64,000 nucleotides of DNA from Bacillota bacterium (GCA_023416695.1 JAEZGY010000058.1:57232-121231), one strand, 5' to 3'. Positions 14,359-23,461 are shown, counted from the stretch's first letter. Numbers and translations are program-made. Notes: generated by a model from the sequence alone, not told the origin.

Positions 14359-15711
14359 ATGAATCGTAATAAAATCTTATTATATATGAAATTTATACTT
14401 CCTTCTGCAATGGGGGCTTTTTTATTTATGTGTCCGATTAAATATAAAGGAGACTTTACTATCCCCATTGCCGTTATGGCTAAATTTATGCAAAGTGCTC
14501 TGGAGCATGGAATAAAACATATTTTATTTTTCACTATTTTAATATCCTGTTTCCTTAGCTTATTTTGGGTTTTCACTAAGAGATTCTGCCCAAAACTTAG
14601 AATACTACAGAATGATCTATTTAAGTCTCTAGCAGAAGTAAAGCCTGTATGGCTAGCTGCAAGGCTTTTGGGGGCAATCTTTGCCACTATTATTTATTTT
14701 GATGGGTCCTCTGTGGTAAATACCATGGATACAGGAGGACTAGTCTTTTATGATTTACTTCCTATTTTATTTACCATCTTTTTTTTGGCAGGAGTTGCGT
14801 TACCCTTACTTTTAAATTATGGGCTGTTGGAGTTTGCAGGAACTCTTCTTATTAAAGTAATGAGACCGGTTTTTGGACTTCCAGGAAGAGCAGCCATTGA
14901 TGCTATAACCTCATGGTTAGGAGATGGAACTATTGGGGTACTTTTAACTAGTAAACAGTATGAGGAAGGTTATTATACAGAGAGGGAAGCCTGTATTATA
15001 GGAACCAGCTTCTCCTTAGTTTCTGTGACCTTTAGTTTAGTTATTATTGATACCGTTGGTTTGGCACATATGTTCCTTCCATTTTATTTTACGGTATCAA
15101 TCATCTGTATCATTGTAGCAATTATATTACCAAAGCTTCCTCCGCTTCGGACGAAGAAAAATACATTTATCACAGGTGAGGTAGCAGAGGGGGAAAGAGG
15201 GCAAGTATTAAATACTGGCTTTAAGGCTGCTACAGAGAATGCCCTGAAAAAAGTGACTCATATCGACATTGTAAATAGTCTATGGAAGGACGGAGTGAAG
15301 AACATTTTGGAGATGTGGATAGCAGTTCTTCCTGTGGTTATGACCATTGGCACCATTGCACTTCTAATAGCCACTCATACCCCTTTCTTTGAAATCTTAG
15401 GTACTCCATTTGTGCCATTTTTAGAGCTTTTAAATATCCCAGAGGCTGGCGCTGCTGCGCAGACATTATTTGCGGGATTTGCAGATATGTTATTACCAGC
15501 TGTTATGGTTGCAGACACCGTAACCAGCGACTTAACGCGATTTGTAGTGGCAGTAGTATCTGTTTCCCAGTTGATTTATTTGTCAGAAGTAGGAGCTATG
15601 ATTTTGGCATCAAAAATACCTATTAAGTTATGGGAATTATTTGTTATCTTTTTAGAGAGGACAATCATAGTGTTACCATTAGCTGCTTTGTTTGGTCATC
15701 TGTTTTTTTAG
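14359..15711 (+). CDS. YjiH family membrane protein with nucleoside-recognition (GATE) domain
   Basis: A 450-residue polytopic protein with about ten membrane segments. The N-terminus (FILPSAMGAFLFMCPIKYKG) and the central GLPGRAAIDAITSWLGDGTIGVLLTSKQYEEGYYTEREACIIGTSFS match the YjiH/GATE group, related to the 'nucleoside recognition' domains of spore proteins SpoVV and SpmA/B. Function in this family is not settled; transport of a small molecule is likely. AAAGGA stands 8 bases before the ATG. It is a single gene between a hemerythrin and dapL, with its own promoter and a hairpin after it. Confidence 0.85.
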   Translation: MNRNKILLYMKFILPSAMGAFLFMCPIKYKGDFTIPIAVMAKFMQSALEHGIKHILFFTILISCFLSLFWVFTKRFCPKLRILQNDLFKSLAEVKPVWLAARLLGAIFATIIYFDGSSVVNTMDTGGLVFYDLLPILFTIFFLAGVALPLLLNYGLLEFAGTLLIKVMRPVFGLPGRAAIDAITSWLGDGTIGVLLTSKQYEEGYYTEREACIIGTSFSLVSVTFSLVIIDTVGLAHMFLPFYFTVSIICIIVAIILPKLPPLRTKKNTFITGEVAEGERGQVLNTGFKAATENALKKVTHIDIVNSLWKDGVKNILEMWIAVLPVVMTIGTIALLIATHTPFFEILGTPFVPFLELLNIPEAGAAAQTLFAGFADMLLPAVMVADTVTSDLTRFVVAVVSVSQLIYLSEVGAMILASKIPIKLWELFVIFLERTIIVLPLAALFGHLFF

Positions 15712-15724
15712 CATAACAAATTAT

Positions 15725-15772
15725 CTGCTGCAAAATAATGTTCTTTGTATACAGGACATTCTTTTGCAGCAG
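15725..15772 (+). terminator. Long hairpin after the YjiH-type gene
   Basis: Arms CTGCTGCAAAA (15725-15735) and TTTTGCAGCAG (15762-15772) continue inward with further pairing (ATGT / ACAT). The T-run is weak. Confidence 0.65.
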
Positions 15773-15789
15773 TTCTAGTTTCAGGATGA

Positions 15790-15818
15790 TTGACAGAAAT
15801 GCCTTAATTTGCTAAGAT
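15790..15818 (+). promoter_or_regulatory. Promoter of dapL
   Basis: TTGACA (15790-15795), 17-base spacer, TAAGAT (15813-15818). Confidence 0.65.
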
Positions 15819-15846
15819 AAAATGTCAGAAGAAAGGAGATGTCCAA

Positions 15847-17043
15847 ATGCCAAAGTTGAATGAAAATTACCTGAATTTAAAGGAAAGTTATCTGTTTACA
15901 GAAATTGCTCATAGAGTAGAAGTCTTTACAAAAGCAAATCCAGAGAAAAAAGTGATTCGCCTAGGAATCGGGGACGTTACAAGACCTTTAGGGGAAAAAG
16001 TTGTAGAGGCACTTCATGAGGGAGCAGACGACCTGGCTAAGCCAGAAACCTTTAAGGGATATGGTCCTGAGAGAGGATATGACTTTGTTAGAAATGCGGT
16101 AGTTGCTTATTATCAAGAACATGGAGTATCTATAGAGGCTGACGAGGTATTTATCTCTGACGGAGCGAAAAGCGATACGGGAAATATTACAGAATTATTT
16201 GCTAAGGATAATGTAATCTTAATTCCAGATCCAGTGTATCCGGTTTATGTGGATTCTAACATAATGAGTGGTAGAAACATTACATATATTAACGCCAATG
16301 CAGAAAATGATTTTCTGCCAATGCCAGATTTTAATCAACATGTAGATATTATCTATATCTGTTCTCCAAATAATCCAACTGGTGCTGCTTACAATGCAGA
16401 GCAGTTAAAAGTATGGGTGGATTACGCATTAGAAAATGATGCGATCATTCTATATGATGCAGCCTATGAATGCTTTATTACAGACTCTAAGCTGCCTAGA
16501 AGTATTTTTGCTATTGAGGGTGCGAAAGAATGTGCCATTGAGTTCTGTTCTTTATCAAAGACGGCAGGGTTTACTGGAACCCGTTGCGGTTATACTATTG
16601 TGCCAAAGGACTTAAAGTTTACTGCAAGTAATGGCGCTGAGATGTCATTAAATGCAATGTGGACTCGTCGCCAAACTACTAAGTTTAATGGTGTGTCTTA
16701 TATTGTTCAAAAGGGAGCGGCAGCTGTATTTTCAGAAGAGGGCATGAAGGAGTGTCGTGAAAATATCAGTTATTATCAGGAAAATGCTAGAATTATTGCA
16801 GAGTGCTTAAGAAAAAAAGGAATTCGCTATTATGGTGGTATCAACTCTCCTTATATCTGGTTTGAATGCCCTAATGGCATGGATTCCTGGAGCTTCTTTG
16901 ACTATTTGCTAGAAAATGCTCAGGTGGTAGGTACTCCAGGGGCTGGCTTTGGGGATAATGGAAAGAACTTCTTTAGATTGACCTCTTTTGGTAATCGAGA
17001 AAATACCATGGAAGCTATGAAGAGATTTGAGACATTATTTTAA
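15847..17043 (+). CDS. dapL: LL-diaminopimelate aminotransferase
   Basis: PLP enzyme that converts tetrahydrodipicolinate directly to LL-2,6-diaminopimelate, giving lysine and peptidoglycan precursors by the short DapL route. It has 398 residues, near the family norm of 400-410. Motifs include RLGIGDVTRPL at the start, GYGPERGYDFVR, the fold type I substrate loop CSPNNPTGAAYN, the PLP-Asp/Tyr in LYDAAYECF and the Schiff-base lysine in CSLSKTAGFTGTRCGY. The C-terminal region carries TPGAGFG and the substrate Arg in FFRLTSFG. ATG 15847 follows AAAGGAG. A single gene, terminated by a hairpin shared with the gene opposite. Confidence 0.96.
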   Translation: MPKLNENYLNLKESYLFTEIAHRVEVFTKANPEKKVIRLGIGDVTRPLGEKVVEALHEGADDLAKPETFKGYGPERGYDFVRNAVVAYYQEHGVSIEADEVFISDGAKSDTGNITELFAKDNVILIPDPVYPVYVDSNIMSGRNITYINANAENDFLPMPDFNQHVDIIYICSPNNPTGAAYNAEQLKVWVDYALENDAIILYDAAYECFITDSKLPRSIFAIEGAKECAIEFCSLSKTAGFTGTRCGYTIVPKDLKFTASNGAEMSLNAMWTRRQTTKFNGVSYIVQKGAAAVFSEEGMKECRENISYYQENARIIAECLRKKGIRYYGGINSPYIWFECPNGMDSWSFFDYLLENAQVVGTPGAGFGDNGKNFFRLTSFGNRENTMEAMKRFETLF

Positions 17044-17067
17044 ATAATTGAATATGAGAAGTAAGAT

Positions 17068-17104
17068 AAGACGCCGTATCCAACCTTAGGATTCGGCGTC
17101 TTTT
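17068..17104. terminator. Bidirectional terminator between dapL and the vWA gene
   Basis: AAGACGCCG.ATCC / GGAT.CGGCGTCTT stem with a 7-base loop and T4. Confidence 0.88.
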
Positions 17105-17107
17105 ACA

Positions 17108-18661
17108 CTATTCTTTGGACTCCACTTGCATTCTTAGTTGATCTACCAACTCTTTAAATTCCATTTTGTATGGATCATCAGTGATAGGCAAGGCATTTAA
17201 AGTGGTTAAAACATCCTCATAGGAGCCACTCTTAATATAGTCACTGTTTCTTAAAAGCATGCCAGTTTGAGCAACAGCACAAGCAAATCTTAAATTATTA
17301 GAGGAGCTTTGATTAGCCACAGTTTTTATAGAATAATCTAGTTGGCTACTAGAATCAGAACTTGGCTTTTTATATCTTAGGTGTAGTGTGCCAAGCGTTG
17401 ATACATCCTTTTTCTTTAGAATAATCTCATAAAGGGCAGTAACCTGGTGTCCAGCACCAAGTTCGCCAGCGTCCTTAGTATCATCTGTAAAGTCCTCTGT
17501 ATGTAACATGCGGTTCTCATAACCAATTAGTCGATAGCTTTCTACAGTATCCGGATTAAACTCCACTTGTAGCTTTACATCTTTGGCAACAGTAACTAGT
17601 GTGCCACCCATTTCCTCCACTAAGACTTTCTTGGCTTCTTGTCTACTATGGATGTAATTATAATTGCCATTTCCATTGTCAGCCAAAGCTTCTAGATTAT
17701 TATCTTTGTAGTTACCAGCACCAAGGCCTAATACAGAGAGGTAGATCCCTAATTCCCTTTTTTCTTCAATTAGTTTAGTGAGACCATCTTCACTTGTTAC
17801 TCCAACATTTAGGTCTCCATCTGTAGCTAGTATGACTCTATTATTGCCACCTTGTATATAATACTTTTCTGCAAGCTCATAGGCAGTGTTTATTCCTGCA
17901 GAGCCGTTGGTTGAACCTTCAGCAGTAAGATTTTCTAATGCGTTGACGATTTCTAGTTTGTCATCACCGTTTTTTCCTTCTAGCAATATCTCATCGGAGC
18001 CAGCATAGGTAACGATGGAAATTCTATCGTTCTCTCCTAACTCGGCTACTAGTAACTTAAAGGCTTGCACCATGAGAGGAAGTTTATCAGCATCTGCCAT
18101 GGAGCCAGAGGTATCTAGTAAAAATACAAGATTTGACTTAGGAAGAGTATCTGTTTGAAGAGCCTTAGCCTGTAAGCCGATTGACAGTATTTTAGAGTCT
18201 TTGTTCCAAGGGCAGGTACCAACCTCAGTATTAATGCCAAAAGGTTCTCCTGTCTTAGGCCCAACATAATCATAGTGAAAGTAGTTTAGCATTTCCTCAA
18301 TACGGAGGGATTCTGTATTATAAAAGTCACCCTCCTGAATCATAGATTTAAATTTGGTGTAAGAGGCAGTATCCACATCAGCGGAAAAGGTAGAAATAGA
18401 GTTGTCCTTTGCTAAGATGAACTTATTTTCCCTAATTGCATTGTACTGCTCTGTGTTAGTATCTGAGTCATCCTTAATGCTATCCCCTACAGCCTTTTGT
18501 TCTAATGAAGGCATGGTTTCTGCATCCATCCCATAGATAGGTTCCTCTATAGCCGCCATGCTCTTTGCATCTTCTGTAGCCGCATCCTTAGTGCTACAGG
18601 ATAGTATTGTTGTGGCTAGTAGTATGAACATTGTAAAAAAAATGAAGTATTTATTTTTCAT
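17108..18661 (-). CDS. von Willebrand factor A domain lipoprotein (YfbK-like)
   Basis: A surface lipoprotein of 517 residues. ATG 18661 follows AAGGAGGG, and the N-terminus is then a clean lipoprotein signal (MKNKYFIFFTMFILLATTILSC). A von Willebrand N-terminal domain (DVDTASYTKFKSMI, RIEEMLNYFHYDY) precedes a vWA domain with the metal-ion site DTSGS (VFLLDTSGSMADADKL), then T and D loops (ATDGDLNVG). The C-terminal part matches DUF3520-type sequences found in YfbK proteins. The role is unknown in most bacteria. It is one gene with its own terminator and lies far from any secretion genes. Confidence 0.9.
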   Translation of the reverse strand: MKNKYFIFFTMFILLATTILSCSTKDAATEDAKSMAAIEEPIYGMDAETMPSLEQKAVGDSIKDDSDTNTEQYNAIRENKFILAKDNSISTFSADVDTASYTKFKSMIQEGDFYNTESLRIEEMLNYFHYDYVGPKTGEPFGINTEVGTCPWNKDSKILSIGLQAKALQTDTLPKSNLVFLLDTSGSMADADKLPLMVQAFKLLVAELGENDRISIVTYAGSDEILLEGKNGDDKLEIVNALENLTAEGSTNGSAGINTAYELAEKYYIQGGNNRVILATDGDLNVGVTSEDGLTKLIEEKRELGIYLSVLGLGAGNYKDNNLEALADNGNGNYNYIHSRQEAKKVLVEEMGGTLVTVAKDVKLQVEFNPDTVESYRLIGYENRMLHTEDFTDDTKDAGELGAGHQVTALYEIILKKKDVSTLGTLHLRYKKPSSDSSSQLDYSIKTVANQSSSNNLRFACAVAQTGMLLRNSDYIKSGSYEDVLTTLNALPITDDPYKMEFKELVDQLRMQVESKE

Positions 18662-18845
18662 ATGTACCCTCCTTCTGTTAGTTTTCTGCTTAATACACAA
18701 CTTAGCCCTTTCAAATGTTGCAGAACATCTTCAGATTTATTGTCAAAAGTTTATCAAATATGGAAGGAAGAGTAATTGGAGGTTTCGTATAAGAATTTGA
18801 GACATGGGTAACAAATAACAGTATATTAAGAAAGGAGGATTTACT

Positions 18846-18980
18846 ATGCCAAAGGATAGCCAACCAGATAACAAGATAGCCCGTATGGAGAAGTGTAATG
18901 GACAGACGCCTATAACTAAGGAAAACCAAAATAAAAATCCAAATGCAAAGCGCAAGTCAATAAAACACAACGACGTGTAA
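18846..18980 (+). CDS. Small hydrophilic protein (44 residues)
   Basis: A frame too short for ordinary gene calling, but with a perfect AAAGGAGG site before ATG 18846. The product is very polar and basic: starts MPKDSQPDNK, middle KENQNKNPNAKRKS, with a single cysteine. It has no hydrophobic segment and is probably unfolded in solution. The composition resembles minor small acid-soluble spore proteins, and a weak forespore-type promoter can be drawn upstream (GTATA, 15 bases, GGTAACAAAT), but I do not recognise the family; a spore role is only a suggestion. Confidence 0.6.
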   Translation: MPKDSQPDNKIARMEKCNGQTPITKENQNKNPNAKRKSIKHNDV

Positions 18981-19049
18981 TAAGTAGTAATGTGTAATAC
19001 AGATTTTAGTAATAATTCCATAAACTACCTATATCTTCTTTGTAAAAAC

Positions 19050-19069
19050 TATGTTAATGTTTTAACATA
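19050..19069. promoter_or_regulatory. Crp/Fnr-type palindrome before the flavin lipoprotein gene
   Basis: TATGTTAA-N4-TTAACATA, which contains TGTTA-N6-TAACA. It overlaps the spacer and -10 of a possible promoter (TTGTAA 19040-19045, TAACAT 19063-19068), so binding would repress. The same TGTTR-N6-YAACA spacing occurs at 23432-23447. Confidence 0.5.
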
Positions 19070-19089
19070 AAAATAAAGGAGAGATACAA

Positions 19090-20910
19090 ATGATAAAGTG
19101 GAAAAGAAAAATTGCGTTACTATTAACTGGTATTACAGTTATGGCATCAGTGACCGCTTGTGGTTCACTAGATAAGAATAATACAAGTAGTGGAGCAGCA
19201 AGCGGTAGCCAGACAGAAGCTCCTGCAGTTAACAACAACCTTCAAGCAGATATTGTCGTAATTGGTGCTGGTGGTGCTGGTATGACTGCAGCAATTCAGG
19301 CAAAGCAGGATGGTGCAACTAATGTGGTGATTGTAGAAAAAATGCCACAGGTAGGAGGTAATACCACTCGAGCAACAGGTGGCCTTAATGCTTCTGAAAC
19401 AAAATATCAAGATGAGCAGGGAATTAAAGATACTAACGAATTATTCTTCCAAGATACAATGACTGGTGGAAAAGACTTAAATGATAAAGAATTAGTGCAA
19501 ACCTTAGTAAATAACTCTGCAGCAGCAGTAGACTGGGTAAATAAAATTGGTGGTGACTTATCTGTTGTCGCTATGTTTGGTGGAGCAAGTGTGGAACGTA
19601 TTCACAGACCAAGTGATACAAGTGCAGTAGGCCCTATGCTTGTTAAGACCTTTAGTAAGCAATTAGAATCTTTAGAGATTCCAGTTCTATTGGAGACAAC
19701 AGCGAAAGAAATTACTGTAGATGAAAACGGTGCCATCACAGGCGTTAAAATTGCAGACAAAACTGGAGAAAATGTAATCTCCTGTAAAGCTGTAATAGTT
19801 GCTACAGGTGGTTTTGGCGCAAACCTTGATATGGTTGTTGAAAATGATAAAGACTTAGCTGGCTTTGGTTCTACCAATCATGCCGGAGCTACTGGTGAAG
19901 GTATCACAATGGCAACTACTATTGGAGCTGCTACAGTAGATATGGATCAGATTCAGATTCATCCGACCGTAGATCCAGAAACTCAGACACTTTACACAGA
20001 AGGTGTTCGCGGTAACGGAGCTATCCTTGTTAACAAGGAAGGTAATCGTTTTGTAAATGAAATCGATACAAGAGATGTAGTAAGTGCAGCAATCTTAGAA
20101 CAAACAGAAAATCAAGCTTATTTACTATTTAACACTGAAATCAGAGATAGTTTAAAAGCAATCGAATCTTATATTAAAGCAGGTCTTTGTGTAGAAGCAG
20201 ATACATTAGAGGAATTAGCTGAAAAGACAGGTATGGACGTAACTAATTTAAAGGCTACCATACATAAGTATAATGATGCTCAGAAAACTGAGAAGGATGT
20301 TTTATTTGGACGTAGTGATATGCCTGTTTCCTTTGCAAAGGGGAAATACTACGCAATGGTATGCGCTCCTGCAATTCATCATACTATGGGCGGTTTAAAG
20401 ATTAACACCTCTTCAGAGGTATTAAACGCAGAAGGCAAGGCGATTGCAGGTTTATTTGCTGCAGGTGAGGTAACAGGTGGTATCCATGGTGCAAATCGTC
20501 TTGGTGGTAACGCAGTAGCTGATATTGTTGTATTTGGTCGTATTGCGGGTTCTAGTGCCAATAAATATGTAGTAGCAAACGGTGGAAATACAGAACCTAC
20601 CATTAAAGTAGAAGCTAGTAATGAGACAGTAATTCCTGAAGTTCAAGGGAACTTTACAGATGGTGTTTATGAAGGAACAGGAACTGGTAACAACGGTGAA
20701 ATTAGAGTAGAAGTAACGGTGAAGGATGGAAATATTACTGTTGTTAAACTAGTAGAGCACAGTGAGACAGATGGAATCTACCAAGGTGCAGAATCCAATG
20801 TTGTTACAGATATTATCCGTAAGCAGACTACTGAAGTTGACACTGTTACAGGTGCAACGAATACCTCTAAGGGAATTATGGAAGCTGTAAAAAATGCATT
20901 AAGTAAATAG
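19090..20910 (+). CDS. FAD-binding reductase lipoprotein with C-terminal FMN domain (fumarate/urocanate reductase type)
   Basis: An exported flavoprotein of 606 residues. The N-terminus is a lipoprotein signal (lipobox ending SVTAC), followed by a short Ser/Thr linker. The FAD domain has the Rossmann motif VVIGAGGAGMTAAI near residue 57, and the flavocytochrome c reductase pattern continues with NTTRATGGLNAS, HPTVDPETQ, EGVRGNGAILVN and HHTMGGLKIN. The C-terminal FMN-binding domain carries VDTVTGATNTSKGI, where the Thr is the covalent FMN site served by ApbE. There is no haem-binding CXXCH. Such proteins act as terminal reductases for organic acids in extracellular flavin-based electron transfer in Gram-positives; the acceptor here is unknown. 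Confidence 0.92.
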   Translation: MIKWKRKIALLLTGITVMASVTACGSLDKNNTSSGAASGSQTEAPAVNNNLQADIVVIGAGGAGMTAAIQAKQDGATNVVIVEKMPQVGGNTTRATGGLNASETKYQDEQGIKDTNELFFQDTMTGGKDLNDKELVQTLVNNSAAAVDWVNKIGGDLSVVAMFGGASVERIHRPSDTSAVGPMLVKTFSKQLESLEIPVLLETTAKEITVDENGAITGVKIADKTGENVISCKAVIVATGGFGANLDMVVENDKDLAGFGSTNHAGATGEGITMATTIGAATVDMDQIQIHPTVDPETQTLYTEGVRGNGAILVNKEGNRFVNEIDTRDVVSAAILEQTENQAYLLFNTEIRDSLKAIESYIKAGLCVEADTLEELAEKTGMDVTNLKATIHKYNDAQKTEKDVLFGRSDMPVSFAKGKYYAMVCAPAIHHTMGGLKINTSSEVLNAEGKAIAGLFAAGEVTGGIHGANRLGGNAVADIVVFGRIAGSSANKYVVANGGNTEPTIKVEASNETVIPEVQGNFTDGVYEGTGTGNNGEIRVEVTVKDGNITVVKLVEHSETDGIYQGAESNVVTDIIRKQTTEVDTVTGATNTSKGIMEAVKNALSK

Positions 20911-20922
20911 AAATTATAAAAA

Positions 20923-20969
20923 AGAGAGGGAATACCACGATGCAAAAGAGTATCTGGTATTCCCTCTCT
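20923..20969. terminator. Hairpin between convergent flavin-lipoprotein and hcp genes
   Basis: Perfect 14-bp arms (20923-20936 and 20956-20969). It can serve both strands. Confidence 0.75.
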
Positions 20970-20983
20970 GTCTAGATATATAT

Positions 20984-22642
20984 TTATTTTACACCGAAGA
21001 ATAATTCCATATCTTCTTCTACAGTACCGATTCCAGCGATGCCAAAGTTCTCAACTAATACGTTTGCTACATTTGGAGAAAGGAAGGCTGGAAGAGTAGG
21101 TCCCAAATGAATATTCTTCACTCCAAGGTATAATAAGGAAAGTAATACGATTACCGCTTTTTGTTCATACCAAGCAATGTTGTAGATGATTGGTAATTCG
21201 TTAACATCAGCAAGGTTAAATACCTCTTTAAGTTTTAAAGCGATTAATGCTAAGGAGTAAGAATCGTTACATTGTCCTGCATCTAATACTCTTGGAATTC
21301 CACCAATATCACCTAGATCTAGCTTGTTATATTTATATTTTGCACAGCCTGCTGTTAATATAACCGTATCCTTTGGTAAAGCTTTTGCAAAGTCTGTATA
21401 GTAGTTACGTTTAGGGCTTCTACCATCACAACCAGCCATTACGACAAACTTCTTAATTGCGCCAGATTTTACCGCGTCTACTACAGTATCCGCTAATGCA
21501 AATACCTGTTCATGAGCAAATCCACCGATGATTTCACCTGTTTCAATTTCAGTTGGCGCTGCACAGGTTTTTGCTAATTCAATGATTTCAGAGAAATCTT
21601 TTTGGCTACCGCATTCTCCAGGAATGTGCTTACATCCTACGAATCCTGCTGCACCTGTTGTAAATAGCCTGTCTTTGTAAGAATCCTTTGGAGTAACAAT
21701 ACAGTTTGTAGTCATTAAGATTGGACCATTGAAGCTTTCAAATTCTTCTTTTTGCTTCCACCAAGCATTTCCGTAGTTACCTACTAAGTTACTGTATTTT
21801 TTAAGGTTTGGATAGTAGTGTGCTGGAAGCATTTCGGAATGGGTATACACATCTACACCAGTACCTTGTGTCTGAATTAATAATTGTTCAAGGTCGTTTA
21901 GGTCATGACCGGAAACTAAGATACCAGGGTTCTTACCTACTCCAATGTTTACTTTTGTGATTTCTGGATTACCGTAGGTAGAAGTATTGGCAGTATCAAG
22001 TAATGCCATGCCAGATACACCAACTTTACCTGTTTCTAAAGTAAGTGCAGTTAATTCCTCTGCAGTTAAGGAATCATCCATTAACTTCATTAGAGTTTCT
22101 TGCATAAAGGCATCGATTTCTTCATCATCATATCCTAAAGCATTGGCGTGTTTTAAGTAGGCAGATAACCCTTTTAATCCATAGGTAATAAGTTCTTTTA
22201 AAGAACGAATATCTTCGTTTTCAGTAGCTAAGACACCAACTTCCTTAGACTCTGCTTTTTCCTTTAATAGAGCATCTACGTTTTCTTCTTGAGCATCCCA
22301 CATAGCAGCGGATGATAAATTAGAGGAATCAGATAATTGCTCTATCAATTCTTTCTTTATGGCTAATGTTTCCTTCACTCTAGCGTAGAACACATCATCA
22401 TCAAAGTTTGCATTTGTAATAGTTGTAAATAAGTTTAAGGTAATATAGTGGTTTACCTCTTTGGTCACCACTTTTCCTTCTTTTCTTAATTTCGTAGTAA
22501 CCTCAGATAATCCTTTTGTTGCATAGATTAATAAATCCTGCATATTAGCTAGGTCTGCATTTTTACCGCATACCCCAACTTTGGTACAACCCTTGTTCCC
22601 TGCAGTTTCTTGACACTGCATACAAAACATTTCATTACACAT
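20984..22642 (-). CDS. hcp: Hydroxylamine reductase / hybrid cluster protein
   Basis: A 552-residue hybrid cluster protein, which reduces hydroxylamine in vitro and is now linked to nitric oxide and nitrosative stress. The N-terminal cluster ligands are C7, C10, C19 and C25 (CMQCQETAGNKGCTKVGVC). The hybrid cluster region shows GHDLNDLEQLL, MTTNCIVTPKDSY, GCKHIPG, VMAGCDGRSPKRNYYTDFA, LTAGCAKYKYN and DAGQCNDSYS, so all expected ligands are there. It is followed upstream in the same operon by a 4Fe-4S protein (actually the first gene) and is divergent from a Crp/Fnr regulator, the usual HcpR-type arrangement. Confidence 0.97.
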   Translation of the reverse strand: MCNEMFCMQCQETAGNKGCTKVGVCGKNADLANMQDLLIYATKGLSEVTTKLRKEGKVVTKEVNHYITLNLFTTITNANFDDDVFYARVKETLAIKKELIEQLSDSSNLSSAAMWDAQEENVDALLKEKAESKEVGVLATENEDIRSLKELITYGLKGLSAYLKHANALGYDDEEIDAFMQETLMKLMDDSLTAEELTALTLETGKVGVSGMALLDTANTSTYGNPEITKVNIGVGKNPGILVSGHDLNDLEQLLIQTQGTGVDVYTHSEMLPAHYYPNLKKYSNLVGNYGNAWWKQKEEFESFNGPILMTTNCIVTPKDSYKDRLFTTGAAGFVGCKHIPGECGSQKDFSEIIELAKTCAAPTEIETGEIIGGFAHEQVFALADTVVDAVKSGAIKKFVVMAGCDGRSPKRNYYTDFAKALPKDTVILTAGCAKYKYNKLDLGDIGGIPRVLDAGQCNDSYSLALIALKLKEVFNLADVNELPIIYNIAWYEQKAVIVLLSLLYLGVKNIHLGPTLPAFLSPNVANVLVENFGIAGIGTVEEDMELFFGVK

Positions 22643-22663
22643 AAATAAATTCCTCCTAAATTT

Positions 22664-23368
22664 TTAGTCTAAAATGGTTCCATTGGTTGATATTGTAACT
22701 ACTTGCCATGGAATAAACTTCCCGCTATTCTTCAGTGCGTTGACAGTCGCATGTTCAATACCGCCACAGCATGGAACCTCCATACGAACAACGGTTACAC
22801 TCTTAATGTCATTGTTTTTTATGATTTCAGTAAGTTTATTTGAATAGTCAACTTCATCTAGTTTCGGGCAACCGATTAATGTTACTTTTCCACGCATAAA
22901 TGTTTGGTGGAAGTTTGCGTAGGCATATGCCGTACAATCAGCGGCGATGAGTAAATTGGCATTCTTAAAGTAGGAAGCATTTACAGGCACTAGCTTAATT
23001 TGAACGGGCCACTGCAGTAGTTCGGACCCTATAGAGAATGTGTCAGGAGAGGCAGTATGAACTTCTTTTGCTAGCTGTCTTGCTTGGCTTCCAGGGCAAC
23101 CGGAAGGTATGATTTTATCTTTCTTAGCTTGCATCTTCATATTTTCTTGTACAGCATCTTCATCATAAGCAGCAGCTTCTCGCTCCACAAAGGTAATTGC
23201 CCCAGTTGGACAGACTGGTAAACAGTTTCCTAGGCCGTCACAATAATCGTCCCGAATTAATTTTGCTTTGCCATCAATCATCGCTATGGCTCCTTCATGA
23301 CAAGCGCTTGCACAGAGTCCACAGCCATTACATTTAGCTTCCTCAATCTCAATAATTTTTCTTAACAT
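22664..23368 (-). CDS. 4Fe-4S ferredoxin-domain protein, probable electron donor to Hcp
   Basis: A 234-residue protein. ATG 23368 is chosen for the AGGAGAG upstream and the start MLRKIIEIEEAKC. Residues 10-65 hold a two-cluster ferredoxin domain (CNGCGLCASACHEG and CDGLGNCLPVCPTG). The rest of the protein has further cysteines, notably CPG, LLIAADCTAYAYANFH, GCPKLD and VPCCGGIEHA, likely binding another cofactor. Proteins of this form lie next to hcp in clostridia and are the expected electron donor (context). It shares one transcript with hcp, with a 21-base gap. Confidence 0.88.
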   Translation of the reverse strand: MLRKIIEIEEAKCNGCGLCASACHEGAIAMIDGKAKLIRDDYCDGLGNCLPVCPTGAITFVEREAAAYDEDAVQENMKMQAKKDKIIPSGCPGSQARQLAKEVHTASPDTFSIGSELLQWPVQIKLVPVNASYFKNANLLIAADCTAYAYANFHQTFMRGKVTLIGCPKLDEVDYSNKLTEIIKNNDIKSVTVVRMEVPCCGGIEHATVNALKNSGKFIPWQVVTISTNGTILD

Positions 23369-23431
23369 AAGCACTCTCCTAATTTGATTTGACTTTGTAC
23401 TGTTATAATAATACAATAAATCCTATAAATA

Positions 23432-23447
23432 TGTTGTTATAACAACA
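23432..23447. promoter_or_regulatory. Crp/Fnr-type operator between hcp operon and regulator gene
   Basis: Perfect 16-bp palindrome TGTTGTTATAACAACA. On the minus strand a -10-like TATTAT (23405-23410) would place the transcription start at about 23398, giving a centre-to-start distance of 41.5 bases, the classic activator position. On the plus strand the palindrome is 14 bases before the regulator's ATG and would be repressive. Confidence 0.6.
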
Positions 23448-23461
23448 AATTGGAGGGAAAT

